From Caprella mutica (lineage: Eukaryota > Arthropoda > Malacostraca > Amphipoda > Caprellidae), in assembly GCA_947561585.1 (NCBI GenBank), contig CANNZV010002328.1, positions 1 through 64,000 on the forward strand: a stretch of 64,000 nucleotides of DNA, written 5' to 3'. The notes beneath the pieces are model-generated. The model searched no databases, was not told the DNA's origin, and saw nothing but the letters and a program-made list of their open reading frames with translations. The translations under genes were made by a program, and so were the position numbers. Shown one piece after another: positions 1 to 10,088 of this stretch (position 1 is its first letter; every line of letters begins with the position of its first letter).

Positions 1-1470
1 GTAAAGCCTTCGACACGGTACCCAGACACCTACTAATTAACAAAATACTCAACACACACATCCACGACTCATATAAAAAATGGCTTGCCAATTATCTCTC
101 AGGCCGCTCTGGCAAAACACTTTACAACGGCAAGTCCTCCAGAACACTTCACTACACTGACGGGGTACCGCAGGGCTCCGTACTCTCACCTACACTCTTC
201 AACCTATACCTTCACGACCTCCCTACGCCAACACACACCTCGGTTTACACTCTTTCATACGCAGATGATGTCACCATCATCTCACAACATCCCAAACACG
301 AGACCGCTGCCAACAATTTACAAACATACATACACTCACTAGAAGACTGGCTAGAAACAAACAGATTAAAGGTCTCCGCAAACAAATCTTCTGTCACCTT
401 AGTTACACCCTACACCCTTGAATACAGAACCCATCCAAACATTACACTCAACAACACTCCCCTTCCCATTAACAACACGCCGAAAATCCTTGGAGTTACA
501 CTCGACCGCAGCTGGACGTTCAAACACCACATAACCGACATTAACAACAGAGCCAAACAAAGACTGAACGTCCTCCGCGCACTCACTCACACAACTTACG
601 GACACTCCAAGGAAGACATAACAACACTCTACAGACAGTTCATCAGACCCATCCTCACCTACGCCCACACAGCCTGGTCACCTGACATATCCAACACCCA
701 CCTACAGACACTCCAAAAAACACAAAACACCGCACTCCGCATTGCCACCGGTTGTACACAAACAACACCCACACACCACCTACACACAGAAACACGAGTC
801 CTACCTCTCACCTCACACATGGACATGAGGGGCACACATTTTTACACTTCTACACTAGACCCCTCACATCCCCTACACTACATGCAAACTGAGAGGAGGA
901 CACCACGCACACTACATATCACCCCCTCCACACACTACAGACACCTCTACACCACTCTCCCCCCCACACCTGACAACACTTCTCTTCACAAACACATACA
1001 CACCACTTTCACACAAAGAGCTCTAGTTTCCTCACTTCCTAACAAACTCCTTGGGTCTAGGCCTCCAGCCATCGACCCTAGTGAGTCGGCCATGTCTCGT
1101 CGTGATAGGGTCACCCTATCACGTCTGAGATGTGGCCACCATCCTTCTCTTCCTTACTACATGCACAGGATTGGGAGGTCGGACTCTGATCGGTGCGACT
1201 TCTGCCAAGCCGACCAGGGCACGATCTCTCACATTCTCACACAATGTCCGTCACTACACCAACACAGGACTACACACAACATTCACTCACTGGAGCACCT
1301 CTGGACCCATCCTCAGGCAGTTATTAACTTCCTGAGTGATGCGGGTTTCCCTTAGGCCCACACACTCCCACACAGTGCCTCGGGTGGCTGAAACCCGGGG
1401 CGCCCCTGTTCGCCCCTCCGTCCCGGCGAGGATGTTGGGGAGGTCAAACAACAGCAACAACCCGTACTGA
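1..1470 (+). mobile_element. 3' part of a non-LTR retrotransposon (LINE), cut by the window start
   Basis: The window opens inside the reverse transcriptase of a LINE on the plus strand. The coding frame ends at 1355. It is followed by about 110 bases of GC-richer 3' UTR (for example CCCGGGGCGCCCC near 1396) and a CAACAG/CAACAA-type tail near 1452-1468, where AT-rich sequence resumes. The 5' part lies outside the window. The sense strand is strongly A+C-rich and T-poor, unlike the flanking DNA. Confidence 0.85.
3..1355 (+). CDS. LINE reverse transcriptase, C-terminal 450 residues (partial)
   Basis: The frame starting at base 3 is open without a stop for 450 codons to TAG at 1353-1355. It encodes the back half of a LINE reverse transcriptase: KAFDTVPR (RT motif A region) at the window edge, DGVPQGSVLSPTLFNLYLHD (motif B), SYADDVTII (catalytic YADD) near residue 83, then the thumb and a C-terminal zinc-finger-like segment CDFCQADQGTISHILTQC with a later HQHR (CCHC type). 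Such enzymes copy element RNA into nicked chromosomal DNA. The endonuclease and first ORF are off the window. The frame has almost no internal methionine, so ATG-based ORF callers show only its last 178 residues. The clade (Jockey/I superfamily) is my inference. With an unbroken frame, this may be a fairly young copy. Confidence 0.85.
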   Translation, partial: KAFDTVPRHLLINKILNTHIHDSYKKWLANYLSGRSGKTLYNGKSSRTLHYTDGVPQGSVLSPTLFNLYLHDLPTPTHTSVYTLSYADDVTIISQHPKHETAANNLQTYIHSLEDWLETNRLKVSANKSSVTLVTPYTLEYRTHPNITLNNTPLPINNTPKILGVTLDRSWTFKHHITDINNRAKQRLNVLRALTHTTYGHSKEDITTLYRQFIRPILTYAHTAWSPDISNTHLQTLQKTQNTALRIATGCTQTTPTHHLHTETRVLPLTSHMDMRGTHFYTSTLDPSHPLHYMQTERRTPRTLHITPSTHYRHLYTTLPPTPDNTSLHKHIHTTFTQRALVSSLPNKLLGSRPPAIDPSESAMSRRDRVTLSRLRCGHHPSLPYYMHRIGRSDSDRCDFCQADQGTISHILTQCPSLHQHRTTHNIHSLEHLWTHPQAVINFLSDAGFP

Positions 1471-2013
1471 ACTGTGTTGAGTCAAGCTAAAAGTTCTTTG
1501 ACTTCTTTCTAAATATTGATACAATATGTACGCAGCTCTTGTTTGGTCCTCTGGCCTGTTACAAACAGAAAAAGATTACAAACCAAGCAGTATTTGATGA
1601 CGAAAATGAAGATACGTACACAGCCTGGTATATTCATATTTAAAATATATATTTATTCAAAATCACTATTTTGTCCAATAAAAAGATGACAAGTTAACAA
1701 AAAGTAACGCAAAATTATTAATGCACTGAAAGAATTGCGAGTCAGCCAGACTCATCATTTGAGTCAAGGCTGGCAAAACTACAATATTAGAGACTTTTCT
1801 TGATTGACTCTACATGAATTATTCAGACTATAAATTAGACTTTTTTTTCAGTATAATATTATGATGAGTTTGAAAATTTGAGTTTTCAAACAAAACTCAA
1901 ATTTTGAGTCAATTCGATTCGTATTTTTTTCTCACTGACTGCATCAGTCTTATAGATACACCTAAACTTACTCGATGGTTGCACTTGCTATAAATATTCA
2001 AGTATATAAGTAG

Positions 2014-2048
2014 GTACGTATATATACGTACGTATATATACGTACGTA
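2014..2048. repeat. Alternating purine-pyrimidine palindromic tract
   Basis: About 35 bases of repeated GTACGTATATATAC units, self-complementary and strictly alternating purine and pyrimidine. This kind of tract can form cruciforms or left-handed DNA. No gene is close enough to suggest a regulatory role. Confidence 0.7.
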
Positions 2049-2774
2049 TTTCACTTTCTATTAGTGAAAACAAATTGGAAGTATACTACTTGACGGTAAC
2101 AATTTTTTTTAAATTACCTTGGCACTACCACCATAAAATATGGTAACAATTACATTTATTACGTAAAGTACTATTTGAAAGAAATACTCACCATGAATTA
2201 GTGATAAATCGATAAACATATCGAATTAATCGTAGAATGGCTGTAATCAGCATTTTATTTGCCTTAGATACACTTACTCTGAAGTTAAATAAAATATATT
2301 CTGTAAAAAAATTCACAGATCAAAAGAATTGTCACAAAAATAAGAGATTTGTTAAGAAGAAAGGTAAATAATTCACTCGAGGCAAACATTAGGTAGAGCA
2401 TTATAGATTTTGCGACACATCTCGAAAAACAATCCGATGAAATCTACATCAAAATGCATATCGTAAAAATCTAAAGTACACTACATTGTTTACGCAGGTT
2501 TGAATCATCTCTTTGATACATATAGTTTAATAGATCTAAGTCTTCCCATTTGTATATATATACGAAGAGTTCAGTTGAACATGTTTCCATCCGTACAGAC
2601 GGGACGATACTCAGCGTGTATGCTTTGTCTTGCCAAGGTAGGTGCAATGTTTATCATGCTACATTGTGTTACTTGGTTACCAGTTCATCATGGCACTTGA
2701 CTCACACCTGTAAAAGTCAAAAATAGTAACAATCAGTTTGCCTGGTCGTTATGACGTCATTAAGTCAGTGTTGG

Positions 2775-2818
2775 GATTCAAACTGCCTAGCAACCGGTTC
2801 GCGCGAACCGTTTGAATC
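2775..2818. repeat. Nested inverted repeat with a 16-bp GC-rich palindrome
   Basis: GATTCAAAC at 2775-2783 pairs with GTTTGAATC at 2810-2818. Inside lies the perfect palindrome CGGTTCGCGCGAACCG at 2795-2810; the two structures share the base at 2810, so they are alternatives. The GC content contrasts with the AT-rich surroundings. It could be a remnant of a small transposon or a binding site. Confidence 0.6.
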
Positions 2819-4255
2819 TCACCACTGCATGACTTAGGAACAAATATGCCTGCTGGAACATATGTGTCCTTGTAGACTCGAAAAAGTTAATTTTGAAGTT
2901 AAATAAATTCATTAAAAATATCCCAACTTTTCATTTAATTATGTGTTTATTTAACTATTTTATTTGTTTGAGAAATATTTCTTCTTAATAAAATGTTCAT
3001 CAGAGTTAAAACAGAATTTTCTGCATCGTCAAAACCGCCATATTGCAAACACCGAAAACTCATCACCCGAATGAAAATTTTGTTCTGGTAATGCAAAGAA
3101 AAAATGATTTGCCCTCATAATCTTCAGTAGCTCCACCATACCTTTCTCGCAGGGTATTTAGCTAGTTAGAACTATATGAAACAACTATTGATTTGAAAAT
3201 TGGATACCTTGCTTCTATTACCATATTTTCTAATGCCATTTGATACATTGCAGATGGTTAAACACTTAGTGGGGAGACAAAAGAGTAAGTTACTGTGGAC
3301 ATGATCAATGTTGCCATGACTCAATAAGAATTCTATAGCTGTAACGTAACTATACCTAATAAAGGGCATACTTCAAAACGTAGACTAATTAAGAAACTTA
3401 GACTTTATTCATGCTAACACTAAGTTAATTACTCAAACAGTTTGCAGTGACAGTGATTATATAAGTTGCCCTATACACTAGGTATCAATGTTTCTATGGG
3501 TTCTAGATCAATTCACCGAAAGCACTTTAACCGCACGACACATTCGCCGAAAATTATTTACTTAAATAAGATGTACCTATTTTACAGTAAAAAAAAGGAA
3601 AGTATACATTTTGTCACTATATAACCTGGCGAAAAAAGGGAAGAATACCTTTTGATTTTCGGCGAAAGGACCAGTCTATAAGTAAGGGCAACATTTCCCA
3701 ATTTTGTTACAACATTGTCAATATTGGAACAAGGTCGCACCAGGAAATATTGCTACTTGTGGTACAGAGTGAAAGTAAATAAACTCAGTAATGTTATTTT
3801 ATCTGTGTATTAATATGTAAAATTATATTCAGTAGGAAAGAGAGGAAATCTTGTTTGATTTATTATGAATATTGATGTTAATTTCATGTTAGTTACAGAG
3901 TAGAAAACTATCCTGATTAGTAGAGTCCTCTGTAATGAAGCCTATATAATGAACATATTACGTCTAGTCAGCAATTTTTCTATGCAGCTACAAATACAGA
4001 AATTTAGGAGAATTGGTCGAATGGATGATTAATCAAATAAAGAATTAAATGAATGGAAAATTTGTCGACTGGAAAAGAGAACGATTACAGGCATTTCAAT
4101 TATTTAACACAAAGGAAGGATAAATGCGAATAGACAACAAAACACAGCTTGTATTTTCTTCTCAAGTCTAGGATTTTAAATTATTTGTGCACAGTCATGA
4201 ACTTTAGGAACGACAGTCTACTCGATTGCTGGTTAGAAAAAGTAATTCTTCTATA

Positions 4256-4655
4256 CAGGGTGTCCGATACTTTTGTTGCCAAACTTGAATATAAGGTTGC
4301 ATTCGTCGAAATAAACACTTTTTATTCTATGAAGGTATGGTCTAAAATGCTTAGTTAAAGAGTTACAAGGTTAGGAAAGTAGTATCTGTACCATTTATTA
4401 TTATTAGTTAACATTATTTTTTCTAATGATGCAATAAGAAACAAAACATTTTTAACAGTAATTATTGTAAGCACAAGAAACATAAACTTAAAATAGGTTA
4501 CATGTTTTCAGAATGTGTTCAAACTGCCTCCCATTCGTTGCGATGCAGGCGTTCAAACGTTTGTCCAATGATTGGCGGACGCGAGCAAAGACACCAGAAG
4601 TTTCACGAATCCTTGCGGAACGAACGTTTGAACGCTTGCATCGCAACTAATGGGC
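4256..4655. repeat. Fold-back remnant with mariner-like terminus
   Basis: CAGGGTGTCC at 4256-4265, preceded by TA, resembles the terminal inverted repeat of mariner-like elements. Further on, a 33-34 base arm at 4530-4563 (CCCATTCGTTGCGATGCAGG onward) is repeated inverted at 4622-4654, around a 58-base loop. I see no matching outer terminus and no transposase frame, so this looks like a decayed non-autonomous or chimeric element. It abuts the left end of segment A1. Confidence 0.5.
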
Positions 4656-4818
4656 GACAAATTTATATCAATATCTAGGGATGTGACAATATGCAACATA
4701 AGATATGCATAATTTTTGACACGATATGCAGCATATTATATGCCTATTTCTGCATATAATACGCAAAAAGTCAATGTGTATACATGCAGAACCAAAATGC
4801 ATATTGGAAATATGCATA

Positions 4819-6178
4819 CACTAGCGGACAAAAATGTGGGACAATTCAGTTTTTTACCATTTCAGCAAAAATTTTCCAATGGATTTAAATAATTTTTACA
4901 CTCAATGTAGCCACTTATACTGTTAATAATGATATAAAATTTCAGCTTAATACGTAGGATAGAAAAAAACTTATGGTGGAGTCAATTTTTTTCTTAAAAT
5001 CACAGTGCCAAAAGTGTGGGGCAATGTTTTTAGCCGGTTACATCATAGCAATTTTAGCCGGTTACATCATAGCGATGACACCGAAAATGACCGCCTCCAT
5101 GAAAAGAAGAATTGTACAACTTTATGAAGATAAAAATTCAGTCCGGAAGATAGCCGAGGACTTGCAGTTGTCCAAAAGTGTTGTGGGAAGAATAATAAAG
5201 GACTACAAGGAGACTGGGAAAGTTTCACCACCGAAGAAGAAGGGTAAACCGCGAAACACCACTCCTAGAGACGATAGGATCATGAGGAAAATAGCACTAA
5301 GGATAGGTTTCAGACGGTAGCAGGTATTTCTCGTGAAATGAGTACCTCCTACGATGTCAATGTTTCTAGTAGAACCATGTCTAGATGCCTCGGTGAAATT
5401 GGCCTCTTTGCAAGGTCACCCGCGAAGAAGCCTTTGATTAGCCTCAAAAACTAAAAAATTCGATTGAGATTTGCCTAAGATCATGTACTCTGGACCGACA
5501 ATCAGTGGCAAAATGTATTTTTTTTCCAATGAAAGTAAGTTCAATCTATTTGGATCTGACGGGAAAAAATACGTAAGAAGATTTTGTCACGAAAGATTCG
5601 ATATAAAGTGCACCAAGAAAACAGTCAAGTTTGGTTGGGGCAGCGTTAATGTTGTTCGGCATGATTTCATGGGAAGGGATGACTGATCTCGTCCGTCTAA
5701 ACACCAGAGTTAATGGAACCATATACAAGAACTTGTTACGAGATCATGTCATCCCAATACTTAGACGTTCTGCCAGCGAATTGCCCATTTTCATGCAGGA
5801 TAACGCCTTCTGCCACAAAGCTAAACACGTGATGGAGTTTCTTCGGGAGCAAAAAGTGGCTGTAATGGATTAGCCCCCGCAAAGTCCGGACCTAAATCCA
5901 ATAGAAAACATGTGACCCACTTTGGGGAAGAATGTGAGTGCCAGGAGTCCCAACAACACTGAAGATCTTTGGCTCAAACTCAAAGAAGAGTGTGCGAAAG
6001 TGTCACTAGATGATTGTCGCCGTCTCATTCAATCCTGTGGTAGAAGGTCTGCTGCAGTCATCGATAACAAAGGCCTTTTCACTAAATATTAATGTTAGTC
6101 TGAAATTTTTTTTCTCTATATAAGTTATTTACATTTTTGTTCACATTGTCCCACACTTTTGGCACTGTGATTTTGAGA
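4819..6178 (+). mobile_element. Tc1-like transposon, 3'-truncated copy in A1
   Basis: It starts with CACTAGCGGACAAAAATG after a TA target site (4817-4818). Its 5' arm is the roughly 210-bp inverted repeat seen whole in A2. The 3' inverted repeat is missing: sequence jumps from GTGATTTTGAGA near 6178 straight to hAT-derived TATATACGTTTTATAAAG, so the 3' arm and part of the host hAT were deleted in this copy only. Confidence 0.8.
5075..6092 (+). pseudogene. Tc1-like DD34E transposase, inactivated (A1)
   Basis: The reading starts MTPKMTASMKRR at 5075, with a helix-turn-helix paired-type DNA-binding region (VRKIAEDLQLSKSVVGRIIK) and an AT-hook-like KKKGKPR. The catalytic half holds SNESKFN (first Asp region; the other copies have SDESKFN), MQDNAFCHKAKH (second Asp) and SPDLNPIENM (Glu), ending LFTKY. 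It is broken by a frameshift near 5310 and an in-frame TAA near 5475, both shared by all four copies, so the loss predates the duplication. A1 also has an extra base near 5647 and private stops (MD-stop at 5873, TGA for Trp near 5914). The catalytic DES is mutated to NES here. It cannot make active transposase. Confidence 0.85.
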
Positions 6179-6978
6179 TATATACGTTTTATAAAGTTTT
6201 GATATTTTTCGAGTAGTACAACTCTCTAAAATAATTGTTCCTTTTCATTTATTTATCAATTACTACTAGTATTTACTAAATACCAAGTGTCATATTATTT
6301 ATTAATTCATTTGTAGTTTCAATATTCCACCTAAAACCTTTTCAAATTTGAATAATTAGTTTTGAAAAAATATACTTGGGTCCACAGTTAAAATCGTTTT
6401 CTATGCAGAGGTTCAGAAGAAAACGGCATAGGTTAGACATTTACATGTTAAAAATTGACCAAGAAGTGCATATTTCTCGAATAGCATATATGCACACGTG
6501 CATATTATATGCTCTTGAAATATATGCAGAAGACTGCATATACGCAATATGCACAATGTCACATCCCTATTAATATCTATACATGATATCTAGTGCTTTA
6601 TAATTTATTATAAAGTTGAATTGTTCAAATTTTTGGAACAAGTTATTCTAATGGCCAATTTTAACAGCAGGTACAGGACACAGCATGAAATAACCGATAC
6701 AGATATATTGTTGCATCTCTAACAGAAAGTTTCAAGTTAATTCAGAATCTAATTAAACTTTTGCAAAGGTTTGTGAACTGAAATTAAAACCCATATTTAT
6801 TGTTAAAAACAGATTTTAGCTTTACTGATTAGTGACCATTTTTGAATAGTTGAATTTGTAGTGAGAAAAATAATTTGACAAAGTTTCATAGGGGACAGAA
6901 ACGAAGAACAAAATTATATCTTAATTTTAATAGAACATAATAATGACTGAAATAACAATAACGACTGAGCTAAAAGTG

Positions 6979-8207
6979 TTAGAGTCTACGATTGCCTCTT
7001 CTTCTTCCACCTCTACGTCTGCTTACAGATTCTGTCACCAACGCAGCTTCGTCCCCATCGTGATCAAATGAGCCATCTTCGTTTAGAAACACAGTCCTGC
7101 TAACGCCTTTTAGGTTAGGATTGGGTGGAATATAAGGCATTTCGTCCTCAAGCTCTTCACTTTGTTGGTAATAGTTATCTGCAGCTGTGACAGACGTAGT
7201 TCCTCCGAGATAATGGGACGCTGAACACAGTGGCTTACGAGTCCGAAGAATATGCTGGTCAACCTCTTCCTTAAATTCTTCTTTGTAACCATTGTTGATG
7301 TATTTACAATCGGAGAATGATGCCGGCCAAATTCCATCCCTGTTTAACTTTCTTATTTGGTCTCGTTGCAATATACGAACAATCTCTGCCTTGACTTTGT
7401 TGCCATCAGGAATTGGTTCGGTGATTACGTAGCTGCCGGGTATCATCATAACGTTGCTACGGAACATTTTGACTAGGGAAGCGATGAACTCTTCACCATT
7501 TTGTGTGACAACCTAAGAAGAAAAATTGGAGAGTTAATTTAAGAAGTGAATAACCTGACATTAGACTGGGTATTCTTATCAAGTTAGATTTAGTGATTAC
7601 AATATAAAGATGAACAGAAATTGAAAGTACAGACTGGTTTATTAACTAATGCGGCTTTGATTGACACATACTGTGAATGAAATAGGGTATATACTTCCAT
7701 GAATAATGAACTTCTTTATGTTCAAAGGCATATATTAATTAAAAACGAATTTATAAACTAATTAGCTGTACTCCAGAATTTTTTTATCAGTTTTTGTATG
7801 TCTATGTTGTTTAATTAATAAATAATTGGATCATACAAAGACATTCAGTTCCTGAGGCTAAGTCTACAAGTGTAAAATACTAAATTGAGAAAACCATAAG
7901 TGAAATTATTTAAATATCCTCCTAATTTGATGACAGTATGCATATCTAATGCTATGTAGATTAATTGACAATTCATAATTACATCATTGGTTTTTCATGC
8001 ATTACAATATTACTATAGAAGGATAAACTAGTTACTGAGTGAAATAGTTCTAACAATATGATGCAATCTATAGTTTTTTCTTACCTGGAATGTGTTGTTG
8101 CCGAGGGACTTGGTCATCTTGCAAATGGTCTGGTTTTCAATCGGAGGCGTGAAGTCGTACTTTGTGCTGACGAAGGCAAACTTCTTTGAAATTCTCTTGT
8201 TAGGCAT
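6979..8207 (-). CDS. EIF1AD: EIF1AD-like eIF1A-domain protein, copy 1
   Basis: Spliced coding gene of 218 residues. Coding exon 1 runs 8207-8085 (41 codons, MPNKRISKKF to NNTFQ) with donor GTAAG. A 572-base intron follows. Exon 2 runs 7512-6979 after acceptor TTCTTAG, phase 0, starting VVTQNGEEFIASLVKMFRSN. The joined order matches the EIF1AD family: an S1/OB-fold of the eIF1A type with GNN, the FRSNVMMIPGSYVITEPI strand pair, and KAEIVRILQRDQIRKLNRDG then IWPASF. The family is nuclear/cytoplasmic and has been found on late 40S precursors; its role here is inferred. Compared with about 165 residues in vertebrates, this protein has a longer acidic linker and an unusual Arg/Gly-rich end (RRRGGRRRGNRRL). 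A poly(A) signal AATAAA lies on the minus strand at 6801-6796. A non-coding first exon lies upstream. Confidence 0.85.
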
Positions 8208-9060
8208 TTTTGAAATCTGAAATAACATTTTGGGTTAGTTTACTGATAATGAATCACAGACAATATTTAGTTGCAACTTATGATCATAGGAAACAAATAT
8301 TGAAAAATTTCTTGCTATCAAACAGTTTTTAGAAAATTGTATTATATAAATTAAAGCGAATAATCATTTTTGATTTTAATATATGATGATATTTTTCCAT
8401 CAAATACGAATATTCAAAGAAAATTTATAATTTACATATCAGGAGGTGAATTATACAGAAAATATAATTTAAAACTACAATTCACCAATTTCTACAGACA
8501 GGTTACGAACTATTGTCTGATATTTTAATTAATTTCAAAATATATTTTAATTATGTTGTATTCCATATATTTATATAGTCTTCGCCTATGGACTGCGCAT
8601 TTCCGCGCACTTTGATAACGAGAATACGAAGTAAACTGCCATTTTATTTTACGTATGTATAGATAGATGAAAAGTAGACCTATGCGTACACCAAGTTTGG
8701 ACTTTGGAAGTTCGATAGAAAAAAGTTTCTCTCGAAAAGCTGAGCTCAAACATTTTCGGGGACAACCAGGTGAAGAAGTAATTACTGTTTGTTCAATGTA
8801 ACACCAATTATATAAATAAAAATATCTAATGAGAGACAATGTTTTGTTTATGTCCCTAAGCATTTGGAATATTTCTATTTTAATATTTTACCATTTCATA
8901 TTACCGGGTTTTCTCAAATACACGTTGCTCTTCTAAATGAAATTTGGGGTAAAATTAAAAAAAAAACAAGCATGAATAAGAAGGTTCAAATGTAAAATGT
9001 AGCTGAAATATTCCTACTGTTTAAAATAAGCAATAATCTACATATATTGTTCAAACTCAC

Positions 9061-9140
9061 CTTATAATTGTCAAGTTCTTCGTCTTTTCAAGTAATTAAC
9101 AGAGCACAAACTGTCGTGTCGAAGGTTCACACAATTATGA
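9061..9140 (-). other. EIF1AD: Predicted 5' non-coding exon of EIF1AD copy 1
   Basis: On the minus strand, ATAAG|GTGAGT places a strong splice donor after 9061. The matching acceptor TTATTTCAG ends at 8217, nine bases before the ATG. That gives an 844-base intron in the 5' UTR. The 5' boundary near 9138 is placed about 30 bases downstream of the TATA box and is approximate. The intron has a conserved GC-richer patch (about 8590-8780) of unknown meaning. Confidence 0.65.
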
Positions 9141-9164
9141 ATGCAGAGTCTCAGAGTTTTCGAC

Positions 9165-9172
9165 TTATATAG
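9165..9172 (-). promoter_or_regulatory. TATA box of EIF1AD copy 1
   Basis: The minus strand reads CCCTATATAAGTCG, a textbook TATA element, about 30 bases upstream of the inferred 5' end of the non-coding exon. It is conserved in A2 at 26837-26844, where it is separated from the exon by a retrotransposon. Confidence 0.65.
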
Positions 9173-9180
9173 GGAGTGGG

Positions 9181-10088
9181 AGGAGCTTCGATTCATTCAT
9201 CTCTAGGCTCCATCTTAAGTCTATTGTTAAGAAAAAGGTTTTTGTGTGAGATTTTAAGCTGTAGCTACAATACGGTTTGGAACAATTGAACTATGCCTAA
9301 GAGTAAGCCTTAAACCTGATTTAGTATTTCCTGTTCAGCAATAACGTTATTGGACACGAATTATAATGGTAACTAAATATTGTAAAGAATTGTTGAAGTT
9401 ATAAAATTTGTTACCATGTCTTATATTGGTTATTATATAATATTATTCATTATCAAAACGAATCATACATATAATAAATGAGGATCGAGAGAGTCATGTG
9501 CCTGTTAAACACTATCTCTGTTCATTTGATATTATATGAAAAATACTAAGTACTTATTTTATAATTATGTAGCATATAAGATCAGTCATATTCAATATTG
9601 AAGTTCACTACAAAGTAGGTGAATTTATAAAGCTAATTCTATTATATTCTAAAGAGAAATACCCGTAAAATATCACTCCAAACATCTTCGAATTCAGTAT
9701 GTATTAATACTTTTCAAAAATTATAATTTACAGCTATATAATAAGACTTTTGGAGTAGTTTTCGCCTATAGATCTTTGATAAAATTATGATGTTATAATT
9801 TGTTTAATTCTCAGCATCGAGAAGGTTGTTATTTAATGAATTGAAATTCCCAGTGACATTTTTCCGTGATAGTACTATTAACTGACCAGACAACATATCG
9901 ATTTATTAATTACTTTCTGTTGTTTGTGGATAACAAAGAATTTTATCTCCCATTTCCAGTAACCAGAATATTATAGACAGGCTGTGGTAAAGCAAACCGT
10001 CCTTCCTGAGGATTAATTTAACACCACATTCCTCTACTATTCATCTTTAATAGTTATTCTCGTGAGAGCTTCGGCAGATTTCACTACC
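9181..10088. other. No gene seen; upstream flank of EIF1AD copy 1
   Basis: AT-rich DNA. The part to about 9588 is shared with A2 (26845-27041 plus 34946-35155). About 500 bases from 9588 to 10088 have no counterpart in A2, where a BEL element occupies the position. I see no coding frame or RNA gene. Confidence 0.6.

Larger units (their letters stand above)
1471..4255. other. No gene seen; AT-rich intergenic DNA
   Basis: I found no supportable coding frame here; the few open frames are 60-70 codons and look random. The stretch has a CG/TA alternating tract (2014-2048), a GC-richer hairpin (2775-2818) preceded by an ATGACGTCAT palindrome at 2751-2760, and a small inverted pair TTCGCCGAAAAT (3543-3554) / ATTTTCGGCGAA (3655-3666). 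Nothing else is recognisable. Confidence 0.6.
4676..6569. mobile_element. Non-autonomous hAT element, copy in A1 (with nested Tc1)
   Basis: The termini are TAGGGATGTGACA (4676) and its inverse TGTCACATCCCTA (ending 6569). They are flanked by an 8-bp target duplication, TCAATATC (4668-4675) and TTAATATC (6570-6577), with one mismatch; the A3 copy has a perfect TTAATATC pair. An 8-bp duplication is diagnostic of the hAT superfamily. Both ends are packed with ATATGC/GCATAT motifs that could be subterminal transposase-binding sites. No transposase frame of its own is visible. A Tc1-like element is inserted at 4819. This copy lacks about 850 bases present in A2. Confidence 0.8.
4676..9590. repeat. 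Segmental duplication copy A1
   Basis: First of four copies of a segment made of a non-autonomous hAT element with a nested Tc1-like element, a short spacer, and the EIF1AD-like gene with its promoter. It aligns almost base for base with A2: exons of the two gene copies are offset by exactly 11,662 bases. Homology on the left begins at about the hAT terminus. The right limit is set by where A2 is broken by BEL insertion 2 (A1 about 9588). A1 alone carries a deletion of the Tc1 3' end. Confidence 0.85.

Noticed and set aside
85..342. 85-codon plus-strand frame at the window start
   Set aside because: It lies in another frame of the LINE reverse transcriptase, whose frame from base 3 has clear RT motifs.
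2770..2820. tRNA gene or tRNA-derived SINE suggested by GGTTCG and TTTGAATC words
   Set aside because: No cloverleaf arrangement or acceptor stem could be drawn; the words belong to an inverted repeat.
6376..6573. A 65-codon frame (MGPQLKSFSMQRFRRKRHRL) present in all four A copies (also 18063, 49346, 61744)
   Set aside because: It runs through the right end and terminal repeat of the non-autonomous hAT. Conservation is explained by recent duplication; no family is recognisable.
8525..8863. 112-codon minus-strand frame in the EIF1AD 5' intron
   Set aside because: Interrupted and shortened differently in A2 (20187-20468), no recognisable domain, and located inside a well-supported intron.
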